Shown in pieces: positions 9,078-16,084 of a stretch of DNA of 64,000 nt. Position numbers and translations under genes: made by a program. The stretch comes from SZUA-547 sp963669315. Its GTDB lineage: Bacteria > Pseudomonadota > Alphaproteobacteria > Rhodobacterales > Rhodobacteraceae. Below the pieces are notes generated by a model. That model ran no database searches. It was not told the origin of the DNA and saw only the letters and a program-made list of their open reading frames with translations. Each line of letters begins with the position of its first letter. Within the stretch, counting starts at the first letter, position 1. The stretch spans positions 1,860,001 through 1,924,000 of the forward strand of contig OY770021.1 in assembly GCA_963669315.1 (NCBI GenBank). The letters are read 5' to 3'.

Positions 9078-9170
9078 AGTGGTATTCGGTCGCGCGAGCC
9101 GGCGCACAGGCCGGAAGAATACCTAGTCGCCCAACCTTTCGCGCAGCTGTCATCAAGCGCCGACAGGCTT

Positions 9171-10208
9171 TCACCGCGGCGCCAGCGCCCAATAGTCGAA
9201 GTCGAGGATGACGCCCTCTTCGTAACGTCCGTCCTCATCGCGCAGCGGAAAATCGCCAGCGCCGCGGTTCTTCACCGCCACCAGCCGCAGGCGGATCGCC
9301 CCGATTGTGGGGTCGGCCGTTTCGGCCATCTCCAGCACTTCGGACCAGGCGCGGATCGTGTCGCCCGCGAAGCAGGGTGCGACATGGGCGCCGGCGTTGA
9401 CGGCGACGACGGGTTGCGCGTTGGCGAGGCCGTTGAAGCTGAGCGCGCGCGCCAGGCTGATGACGTGCCCGCCATAGATCAGCCGCTTGCCGTCTTCGCG
9501 CAGCGTGGCGTCGAAATGCACCTTGGCGGTGTTCTGCCAAAGGCGCGTCGCCATCATATGCTCGGCTTCTTCAATGGTGACGCCATCCACATGATCGATC
9601 TTTTCGCCGGCCTGGTAGTCGCCCCAGAGATGCGGCGCGCCCGCCAGCGAAAAATCGTAGTTCGCGAAGCTCAGACCGTCCGGAATGGTCAGCTCATCGG
9701 CCGGAACAGAAGGCGGCAATTCAGGGGTCACCGTCTCCGGCGCGGGGGCGGTGGGGCTGAATTTGCGCACCATCACCCAGCGCGCATAGGAAATCACCGC
9801 CTCGCCATGCTGGTTGCGCCCTGTGGAGCGCACCCAGACGACGCCGGTCTTGCCGTTGGAGTTCTGCTTGAGGCCGATCACCTCTGACGTCGTGGAGATC
9901 GTGTCGCCCGGATAGACCGGCTTCAGAAAGCGCCCATCCGCGTAGCCGAGATTGGCGACCGCGTTCAGCGAGATGTCAGGCACCGTCTTGCCGAAGACCA
10001 CATGAAAGGCGGCCAGATCCTCCAGCGGGCTGCGGGGCAGGCCGCAGGCGCGCGCGAATTCGTCTGAGGAGGGAATCGCGAACCGCGTCGGGTAAAGCGC
10101 GCCATAGAGCGCCCGGTCCCCCTCCGTCACCGTGCGCGGCGTCGCGTGGATCAGCGTGTCGCCGAGCTTGAAATCCTCGAAGAAAATGCCGGGATTGGTC
10201 TTGGTCAT
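9171..10208 (-). CDS. mch: Mesaconyl-CoA hydratase (MaoC-type double hotdog)
   Basis: 345 residues, matching the size of Rhodobacter mesaconyl-CoA hydratase, which hydrates mesaconyl-CoA to beta-methylmalyl-CoA in the ethylmalonyl-CoA pathway. There are two MaoC-like halves, the first with a Y-P-G-D-T-I-S motif (about residue 118) and the second containing GGHVISLARALSFNGL and the P-C-F-A-G-D-T-I motif. The context supports this over a generic MaoC enzyme: in Rhodobacter, mch lies beside sdhCDAB and close to mcl2, as here. A weak GAGAT precedes the start. Confidence 0.88.
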   Translation of the reverse strand: MTKTNPGIFFEDFKLGDTLIHATPRTVTEGDRALYGALYPTRFAIPSSDEFARACGLPRSPLEDLAAFHVVFGKTVPDISLNAVANLGYADGRFLKPVYPGDTISTTSEVIGLKQNSNGKTGVVWVRSTGRNQHGEAVISYARWVMVRKFSPTAPAPETVTPELPPSVPADELTIPDGLSFANYDFSLAGAPHLWGDYQAGEKIDHVDGVTIEEAEHMMATRLWQNTAKVHFDATLREDGKRLIYGGHVISLARALSFNGLANAQPVVAVNAGAHVAPCFAGDTIRAWSEVLEMAETADPTIGAIRLRLVAVKNRGAGDFPLRDEDGRYEEGVILDFDYWALAPR

Positions 10209-10389
10209 CTGGGATCTCTGCGCAAGATACTGTCGTCGGAATGGACGCGCGCGACATTACCGATCGCAGTGGTGACGGCAAGGCCGGAATTGCAGAGGCA
10301 ACGCGGCCAAAGTCAGACTAGCGTCACGTAAAGCGTCGGGATATCGACCCATATCGCCGATCGAACCCGATGGTTGGCCTATGCGACGA

Positions 10390-10791
10390 TCACTCGGGAG
10401 AGGTGTCTTTCATCTCGACCAGCTGAATAAGATTCCCGCAAGTGTCGTCGAAAACCGCCATGCGAACGGGCCCGGCATCCATCGGCTCCTGAACAAACTT
10501 CACGCCGCGCTCGTCCAACCTTTTCTGCTCCGCATCAAGGTCAGATACCTGAAAAGAGTGCGCGGGAATGCCGTCGGAAACCAGTGCATCTTTATAGGGT
10601 TTCACAGCCGGATGATCGCTTGGCTCAAGGAGCAACTCCGTGCCTTCAGGGTCGTCATTGGATACGACCGTTAGCCAGCGATTATCACCCAGTGAGATAT
10701 TGTTCTTCACCGTGAATCCGAGGACTTCGGTGTAGAATTTCTCTGCGTTGTCTTGATTGTCGACAAAGACGCTAGTCACATAAATTTTCAT
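10390..10791 (-). CDS. VOC-family (glyoxalase/bleomycin-resistance fold) protein
   Basis: 133 residues with the vicinal-oxygen-chelate fold pattern: an N-terminal V-T-S-V-F-V-D-N-Q strand, YTEVLGFTV, a central ELLLEP strand, and a C-terminal half ending with C-G-N-L-I-Q-L-V-E. Glu/His metal ligands are plausible, but the substrate cannot be deduced. It is visibly less GC-rich than neighbouring genes and sits between mch and the DUF1737/NnrU/mcl2 genes, so it may be an acquired gene within the conserved neighbourhood. Confidence 0.8.
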   Translation of the reverse strand: MKIYVTSVFVDNQDNAEKFYTEVLGFTVKNNISLGDNRWLTVVSNDDPEGTELLLEPSDHPAVKPYKDALVSDGIPAHSFQVSDLDAEQKRLDERGVKFVQEPMDAGPVRMAVFDDTCGNLIQLVEMKDTSPE

Positions 10792-10825
10792 GTCTCTTTT
10801 TCCGTTTCGTTCGTCCCTTCCATAA

Positions 10826-10936
10826 TGTTTCGATCAAACCGGCCTGCTCCAAAACGTCGAGGGGCCGGGAAACTGTCTGGCGGAACAAGGCAACATCATC
10901 TTCTGCAACCGATGCGGCGCGGACCTCACACAATGA
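10826..10936 (+). pseudogene. Possible relic of a zinc-ribbon protein
   Basis: This frame reads ...NCLAEQGNIIFCNRCGADLTQ-stop. It resembles the amino-terminal zinc ribbon seen in many small membrane proteins (C-x2-C-G...G-x-x-F-C-x2-C-G-A-x-L), but the first Cys pair is degenerate and there is no start codon between the preceding in-frame stop and the motif. The surrounding 287-base stretch has no other gene. Treat as a weak call. Confidence 0.3.
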
Positions 10937-11078
10937 CTGACCCGGCTGCTGGCTCAGACGATAGATGATACGATGATGAGTGCTGTCAAAGAGAGCCTTG
11001 AAGATGAGTCGAGCTGATCATTTTTCGCGAGCCTTCGATCGCGCCTGACCGGGCCACATGCTCGCAGCATTAGATACT

Positions 11079-11282
11079 TCAGAGCTGGCCCAGTTTCATC
11101 TCCGGGTCGTACTCGCCGTCGGCGTCCTTGGTGACCGCCTGCCCGCAGCGCATCACGCCGCGCGCCGCGTCAAAGGCGTAGGCGGGATCGCCATGAAGCT
11201 CCCAGCCCTTCGACAGCGCCTCGGTCACCCGGTGGCAAAAGGCGGAGGTGTCGTCCTCGGTTATAAAGCGGTACGCGCGCAT
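11079..11282 (-). CDS. DUF1737 small protein
   Basis: 67 residues starting MRAYRFITEDDTSAFCHRV. It contains the L-x-x-G-W-E-L-H-G-x-P pattern characteristic of DUF1737, a small family of unknown function found in proteobacteria. A textbook Shine-Dalgarno (AAGGAG) lies before the ATG. It is 9 bases downstream of the NnrU gene on the same strand, so it is probably the last gene of the mcl2-unknown-nnrU transcript. Confidence 0.8.
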   Translation of the reverse strand: MRAYRFITEDDTSAFCHRVTEALSKGWELHGDPAYAFDAARGVMRCGQAVTKDADGEYDPEMKLGQL

Positions 11283-11291
11283 GGACGCTCC

Positions 11292-11858
11292 TTATTGCGG
11301 GAAGGTGTAGACGCCCAGCACGAAGCTATGGATCAGGACGATGGCGACGAAGACCACGCCGGAGATCACCACCAGCTTGATGTTCGCCGCGCGATCGCCC
11401 GGTCCGGGCCGCTCCCACGCGCCGTCGCGCTGATTGATGAGCGGCATGGAAACAATGGCCCAGAGCGCCAGGCCGCCGAACAGAATAGCCGAGGCGAGGT
11501 CTCCGTTGACCAGTAGATGCCCGATGGCCCAGACGATCACGCCGGTCAGCATCGGGTGCCGTAGACGATGAGATATCATGTTTGGCCGCTTGGCCGCGCC
11601 CATCAGAAGCACGGCGATCAGCATCAGAAGGTTGTTCAGGTGCAGCGTCCAGCCGGCGGGTGTGTAGAGCGCCTCATAGGGCGCGGCGCGATAACCCAGG
11701 ATCATCAGGATCAGGCCGGAGAGGATGGCGCCGGCCATCACGCCCTTGGCGCGCTGCTCGCCCCAACGTCCGGTCAGACCGGCGCGCGCAGCGGGCGCCA
11801 CGGCGCCGAAAAGATGCGCTGCGATCCAGACCAAAACGCCGCAGATCAATAATGCCAT
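11292..11858 (-). CDS. NnrU-family membrane protein
   Basis: 188 residues with about five to six hydrophobic helices. NnrU-type motifs are visible: W-x-x-H-L-x-N-N-L-L-M-L-I, and KRPNMISHRLRHPMLTGV, followed by W-A-I-G-H-L-L-x-N-G-D. NnrU was named from a nitrite/NO-reduction gene cluster, but most homologues, this one included, are not near denitrification genes and their role is unknown. It starts 3 bases after the stop of the upstream unknown gene, suggesting one operon with mcl2. Confidence 0.85.
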   Translation of the reverse strand: MALLICGVLVWIAAHLFGAVAPAARAGLTGRWGEQRAKGVMAGAILSGLILMILGYRAAPYEALYTPAGWTLHLNNLLMLIAVLLMGAAKRPNMISHRLRHPMLTGVIVWAIGHLLVNGDLASAILFGGLALWAIVSMPLINQRDGAWERPGPGDRAANIKLVVISGVVFVAIVLIHSFVLGVYTFPQ

Positions 11859-11861
11859 GGG

Positions 11862-12572
11862 TCAGTCCCCCTCCAAATCCTTCGCCCGCTGGTCGGACAG
11901 ATAGGTCATCGCCTGGGCCAGCGCCTCGGTGACGTTGGCGTCGTCGGGGATCGGCATCCACTTCTCTCGCATGCTGCCATCGGGCCGGCCGACCAACAGG
12001 ACCAGCTTGTGGTAGTGCACCAGCTCGGATTTATCCAAATGCCCGATCACGCTGTCGGACACGCGCGAGCGTTTCTCGACTTCCGCCAGATGCGTCGCCT
12101 TGGCGGGCGGTTGGGCCGGGACGACCTCTATCGTCGGCAGGTATTCGAACTCCGCCTCGATCGCGACCTCCAGACATTCGCAAAAGCTGGTGATCAGATA
12201 GGTGCGCAGGCGGCTGCCAGGCGGGTCGCCATGATTCAACTCCCGCAGATAGGGGCTGTCGGCCAGCTTGTGATGCCGGTAGTTGACGCCCGCCGCCTTG
12301 CGGTCGGCCCAGCACTCGCGCAGCGCGGATTCGTCCAGCATCCGGTATCCGAGGATGCGCGGGAAGGAGATCACGCCGATTTCGCCCGAATTCAGATCGA
12401 GGACGCGGACGACCAGTTCGGCCCCCGCCGTGACCGGCGCCGGATCCTCGCAGCGGCGACCATCCTCGAATTCGGCCCAGCTGATGGCCTGATGCTGGAC
12501 GCTGAGGATCGCGAGCTCTGCCGGACCAAGATCGCGCCATTCCTCAAACACATACCGCGCTTTGCGGGTCAT
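11862..12572 (-). CDS. Conserved hypothetical protein coupled to mcl2
   Basis: 236 residues from the ATG at 12572, which overlaps the mcl2 stop as ATGA, so the two are translationally coupled. An in-frame upstream start would lie deep inside mcl2 and encode an Arg-rich shadow sequence, so it was rejected. No signal peptide or membrane helix is evident. Notable stretches are the basic N-terminus MTRKARYVFEEWRDL, two Cys in SFCECLEVAIEAEFEY, and a C-terminal HYHKLVLLVGRPDG strand. I do not recognise the family. The coupling suggests a role linked to the malyl-CoA thioesterase step, but that is inference. Confidence 0.75.
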   Translation of the reverse strand: MTRKARYVFEEWRDLGPAELAILSVQHQAISWAEFEDGRRCEDPAPVTAGAELVVRVLDLNSGEIGVISFPRILGYRMLDESALRECWADRKAAGVNYRHHKLADSPYLRELNHGDPPGSRLRTYLITSFCECLEVAIEAEFEYLPTIEVVPAQPPAKATHLAEVEKRSRVSDSVIGHLDKSELVHYHKLVLLVGRPDGSMREKWMPIPDDANVTEALAQAMTYLSDQRAKDLEGD

Positions 12573-13450
12573 GACTCTGACTCCGCTTCCAGCGCCCTGA
12601 TCGCGGCCGCTTTCGACAGCAGTCGGTTTGCGGCGGCCACGTGCAGATTCTCGACGATCTTGCCGTCGACCACCGCGACGCCCTTGCCTTCCTTTGCCGC
12701 TTCCTCGAACGCGGCGACCTGCCGTTCGGCCAGATCGACATCCGAGGCGGCGGGGGCGAACACTTCGTTGGCGATGGCCAGCTGCGCCGGGTGAATCAAC
12801 GTCTTGCCATCGAAGCCCATGGCGAGACCCTGCTCGCACGACGCGCGCAGCCCGTCTTCGTCCTTGAACGCATTAAACACCCCATCGACAATCGCGACGT
12901 CATATGCGCGGGCCGCCAGCAAGCACAGGCCAAGCGCGGTGATGACCGGCTCGCGCCCTGGCGTGTGGCTGGCGCCCAGATCGGCGACAAGATCGTTGGT
13001 GCCCATGATAAAACCCTGAAGGCGCGGGGTGGAGGCGGCGATCGCCTCCGCATGCAGCACGCCGCGCGGGGTCTCCATCATCGCCCAGATCGCCGTCTCC
13101 TCCGGCGCGCCGGCGCGATTCATCAGCGCCTCAACCTCTTCGATCATGGCTGGGGACGAGACCTTGGGGATCGCGATGGCGTCCGGCCCGGCGGCGGACA
13201 CGGCGGCCAGATCATCCTCGCCCCATTCGGTGTCGAGCCCATTGATCCGCACGATCACCTCTCGCCCGCCAAAGCCGCCTTTGCGCACGTTCTCGCAGAC
13301 CAGATCGCGCGCCGCGACTTTTTCGGCCGGTGAAACCGCGTCTTCGAGATCGAGGATCAGCCCGTCGGCTGGAAGGCTGCGGGCTTTGTCCAGCGCGCGG
13401 GGGTTCGAGCCCGGCATATAGAGAACTGAGCGGCGGGGACGATCGGACAT
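12569..13450 (-). CDS. mcl2: (3S)-malyl-CoA thioesterase (citrate lyase beta-like)
   Basis: 293 residues of the HpcH/HpaI citrate lyase beta family. Visible motifs are RSVLYMPGSNPRALDKA, LILDLEDAVSP, the metal-binding METPRGVLHAE, MGTNDLVADLG, and FDGKTLIHPAQ. In Rhodobacter, Mcl2 hydrolyses (S)-malyl-CoA to malate and CoA, completing the ethylmalonyl-CoA pathway, and its gene neighbours mch and sdh as seen here. The lyase Mcl1 is the main alternative, but it is longer and has a different neighbourhood. Start chosen at 13450 (AGGGAG upstream); a 21-residue upstream extension looks non-coding. Confidence 0.85.
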   Translation of the reverse strand: MSDRPRRSVLYMPGSNPRALDKARSLPADGLILDLEDAVSPAEKVAARDLVCENVRKGGFGGREVIVRINGLDTEWGEDDLAAVSAAGPDAIAIPKVSSPAMIEEVEALMNRAGAPEETAIWAMMETPRGVLHAEAIAASTPRLQGFIMGTNDLVADLGASHTPGREPVITALGLCLLAARAYDVAIVDGVFNAFKDEDGLRASCEQGLAMGFDGKTLIHPAQLAIANEVFAPAASDVDLAERQVAAFEEAAKEGKGVAVVDGKIVENLHVAAANRLLSKAAAIRALEAESES

Positions 13451-13843
13451 TAGGGCGACTCCCTGTGTGGCGGTGGGCGGGCGCACTGTGGCCGCGCCGG
13501 ACGGAAGGCGCAAGCGCCTGTCGCGGCTTTATTTTGTGCGCCGGGCGCATGGATAACCGTGCGCATGGCGGTGGTTGGGTTGTTGATTTGCCGCCACAGC
13601 GCCGCGCGAAGTCGGAAATATGCGCGTGCAGCGGAAATTTTAACCCTGTTTTCGCGTATACTGCCCCAGTTCTGACGAACGCCGCGAATTTGGGAGGAGA
13701 CCAATCGCGGTGCTGAGAATAAAGCGTGCGACGTCGGGCGAGTAAGGTCGAGCAAGCAATGGCGCGGTCGGCCGCTGGCGTTGCGTCGTACATCCTGAGA
13801 GTGCAGCGACATGCGGTTTTCGCGCCGGAAAGGCGAGAAACCG
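13451..13843. other. Intergenic region between divergent mcl2 and a secreted-protein gene
   Basis: 393 bases without a convincing gene. It should hold the promoters of mcl2 (minus) and the small secreted protein (plus). A TATACT hexamer at 13657-13662 is a possible -10 element for the plus-strand gene, with no good -35. A GGAGGAG ribosome-binding-like site at 13693-13699 precedes a 12-codon GTG reading frame (13710-13745) that could be a leader peptide; this is weak. Confidence 0.3.
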
Positions 13844-14161
13844 ATGAAGCTCAGATTCACACCATTCATAGTCTTCGCCGTCATCGCCGCGGTTTTGGCC
13901 GCGGTCCCCGCCGACGCGCAGCAAATGCGGCTTTGCGCGGAACGGGACTCCATCGTCGCGAAACTGGAGTCCAAATACCAGGAGACGCGACGCAGCTACG
14001 GCCTGCAGGCGCCGGCTGGCGTTTTCGAGGTGTTCGCCTCCGATACCGGCACATGGACGATGCTTTTGACAGCGCCCAGCGGCGTGACCTGCATCCTCGC
14101 CGCGGGCGAGGCGTGGAGCGACGATAAAACGGCGGTGATCGCCAAAGGCGACCCGGTCTGA
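13844..14161 (+). CDS. Small secreted protein, unknown family (paralogue A)
   Basis: 105 residues from the ATG at 13844; an in-frame ATG at 13811 would add 11 residues. A signal peptide ends ...VPADA-Q, followed by a compact domain with two Cys (LCAERD and TCILAAGEAW). Conserved blocks ETRRSYG and VEVFAS/FEVFAS-x-x-G-x-WT are shared with the protein at 15624-15893 (about 30 of 56 aligned residues identical by eye). No named family recognised; a periplasmic disulfide-containing protein is likely. It is convergent with the TPR/glycosyltransferase-like gene, 4 bases apart. Confidence 0.72.
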   Translation: MKLRFTPFIVFAVIAAVLAAVPADAQQMRLCAERDSIVAKLESKYQETRRSYGLQAPAGVFEVFASDTGTWTMLLTAPSGVTCILAAGEAWSDDKTAVIAKGDPV

Positions 14162-14165
14162 TCCG

Positions 14166-15350
14166 TCAGATCGCCGCCCGGCTGTACCGGTCGGGCCGGG
14201 GCCAGGCCCAGCCCACATGCATTGGGCCATAAACCCGCACGCCTTCAGGGAAGCGGCGGGTGTCACCCAGCGTGAAGTATTTGTCATGGGCCAGCGACGT
14301 ATCGCGAATGCGCGGCCAGACCACCTGACGCAGGAAATCCTGATCGGCGTAACGGAAGCTGCGTTTGGCCAGATAGGCCTGGCAGATCGGCGCCAGCTTG
14401 GGCAGCAGCCCGGTGAAGCCGCCCCAAAGACCCGCCATCATCGGTTCGCAATGCAGCACATGGTCCCGCATCACGTGGAATGGCGCGTCGGAATTGTGCA
14501 GCCAGTCATCGATCGCCAGACGCTCGCGGGGTGTGAGCGGCGAATCGACGTCGCGGATCAGCACCACATCAACATCCGGGTCGTCGAACGCCCAGAATCG
14601 CCAGAACAAGCCGTCCCATGGCGTGTTCACCTTCTGAACGACCCGCACATTGGCGCCGGTCCGGGCCAGCGCCTGCAGCACTTCTTTCGGCGTATCTGGC
14701 GCGCAGTAGAACCGAGCGGTGAAGTCTGAAAATGCCGCCGCCGCATTCCAGGCGGTCGCGATGGCGCAATCAAAATAGTATTTGTTCTGGCCAAACAGGC
14801 AGTAGGAAATCACGTTTCGCGCCCGTGCCGTCGGGTTGAAGGCGCGCGGGCGCTCGGCCGCCGCTGGCGCCGCCTTGCCCAGAGGGTGCAGCGTATCGCG
14901 CGCGGACAAGGCGCGCTGGCCCCATTCGCTGGATTCTTTCAACTTGCCGAGATGGGCGTAGGCGCGCCCGACCCCGGCCAGCAGCGTGTGGCCCGGCTCT
15001 CCGATTGAGGCGGCCAGCTCCAGATGCTTCAGCGCGTCATGCGGCTTGCGGGCGTCGACCAGGATCGATCCGAGGTTCTGATGGCAGACGCGCTTGATAT
15101 TGTCGTCTTCCCCGTCATCGGCCAGCGTGGCCGCGGCGTTGAGATCCTCCAGCGCGGCGTTGCGGTCGCCGCCACGCTCTTTCGCCAGACCGCGAAACAT
15201 CAGCAATTGGGCGGTGTCCGGGTGATCGGCCAGCGCGGCGTTCGCGCGCTCTATGACCTCATCGACCGGCGCCGCCAGCACATCCCGCTGAAGCGCGGTC
15301 ACATGGTCTTTCAAACTCGGCGGGGGGGACGCCACATCCTGCTCGGTCAT
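14166..15350 (-). CDS. TPR protein with glycosyltransferase-like C-terminal domain
   Basis: 394 residues. The first about 150 contain helical TPR-like repeats (ANAALADHPDTAQLLMFRGL, HLELAASIGEPGHTLLAGVG). The C-terminal about 220 begin at NVISYCLFGQNKYYFDCAIA and contain FWRFWAFDD and the acidic LIRDVDSPLT motif, which resembles the D-x-D site of GT-A-fold glycosyltransferases, then a conserved HVMRDH...MMAGLWGG block. It may modify an exported glycan or protein; donor and acceptor are unknown. Strong ribosome-binding site GGAGG before the ATG. It lies between two paralogous secreted-protein genes on the opposite strand. Confidence 0.7.
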   Translation of the reverse strand: MTEQDVASPPPSLKDHVTALQRDVLAAPVDEVIERANAALADHPDTAQLLMFRGLAKERGGDRNAALEDLNAAATLADDGEDDNIKRVCHQNLGSILVDARKPHDALKHLELAASIGEPGHTLLAGVGRAYAHLGKLKESSEWGQRALSARDTLHPLGKAAPAAAERPRAFNPTARARNVISYCLFGQNKYYFDCAIATAWNAAAAFSDFTARFYCAPDTPKEVLQALARTGANVRVVQKVNTPWDGLFWRFWAFDDPDVDVVLIRDVDSPLTPRERLAIDDWLHNSDAPFHVMRDHVLHCEPMMAGLWGGFTGLLPKLAPICQAYLAKRSFRYADQDFLRQVVWPRIRDTSLAHDKYFTLGDTRRFPEGVRVYGPMHVGWAWPRPDRYSRAAI

Positions 15351-15623
15351 ACGCTTGCCTCCTACTCAACTGATCGCAGCGTAACGGAAAACGCGCTGCT
15401 CGTGAACTCTGGCGTTGGCGCGCGCCACATCGTCGCTCGCCTTTGGCCGCGCAAGTTTTCCTGCCCCTGTTAACCACACATTCCCGATCTGCTGAAACCA
15501 TGTGCGCGCAGGAGGGCATTCGCGGCGATCCGCCCGCCGGAGACGGATGTTCGTCGCTTCGCAGATCGACGCCACAGGGTTAGAGGAATACGCCCGACTG
15601 AAAGGCGCCGGGAAAGGACCGCC

Positions 15624-15893
15624 ATGTTCCGCACGTTGTACAATAGACCTCAGATGCTCGCCTTGTCCGCCGTTGTTCTCGCCGTCACGGCGCACACCGG
15701 ATGGCCAGCCGAGGCCAACAACCTCTGCGCCAAAAGGCAGGCGTTGGTTGACCGCCTCGCCTCGACCTTCGGAGAGACCCGTCGCGCGTATGGATCGCAG
15801 GCTTCGGACGGGTTGGTGGAGGTCTTCGCCTCTGAATCCGGCAGTTGGACAATCCTCGTCACCTCGCCGGATGGCCATTCCTGCATAGCCTGA
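15624..15893 (+). CDS. Small secreted protein, unknown family (paralogue B, shorter)
   Basis: 89 residues; GGAAAGGA lies before the ATG. A signal-like N-terminus ends near WPAEA-N. The domain NLCAKRQALVDRLASTFGETRRAYG...VEVFASESGSWTILV aligns along its length with the protein at 13844-14161. This copy stops right after the second Cys (SCIA-stop), whereas paralogue A continues about 20 residues (CILAAGEAW...), so it may be C-terminally truncated. No obvious single frameshift restores the missing tail. Confidence 0.68.
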   Translation: MFRTLYNRPQMLALSAVVLAVTAHTGWPAEANNLCAKRQALVDRLASTFGETRRAYGSQASDGLVEVFASESGSWTILVTSPDGHSCIA

Positions 15894-16084
15894 AATTCGC
15901 GCGTTGGGCCGATGCCGCCGCCCTTCAGCCGGCGCGGTCCAGGCGGAAAACAATCACACTGAATCAGAGTGTTGCGCCGAATCCTCCGGGGTTACGCGAG
16001 ATTTTTCGTTCACCACTGTTGAAAAGTGAATAATTTATGTTTTATTTACCAACCAGCGATTGATCCAATTCGAGAGGGCGCTGC

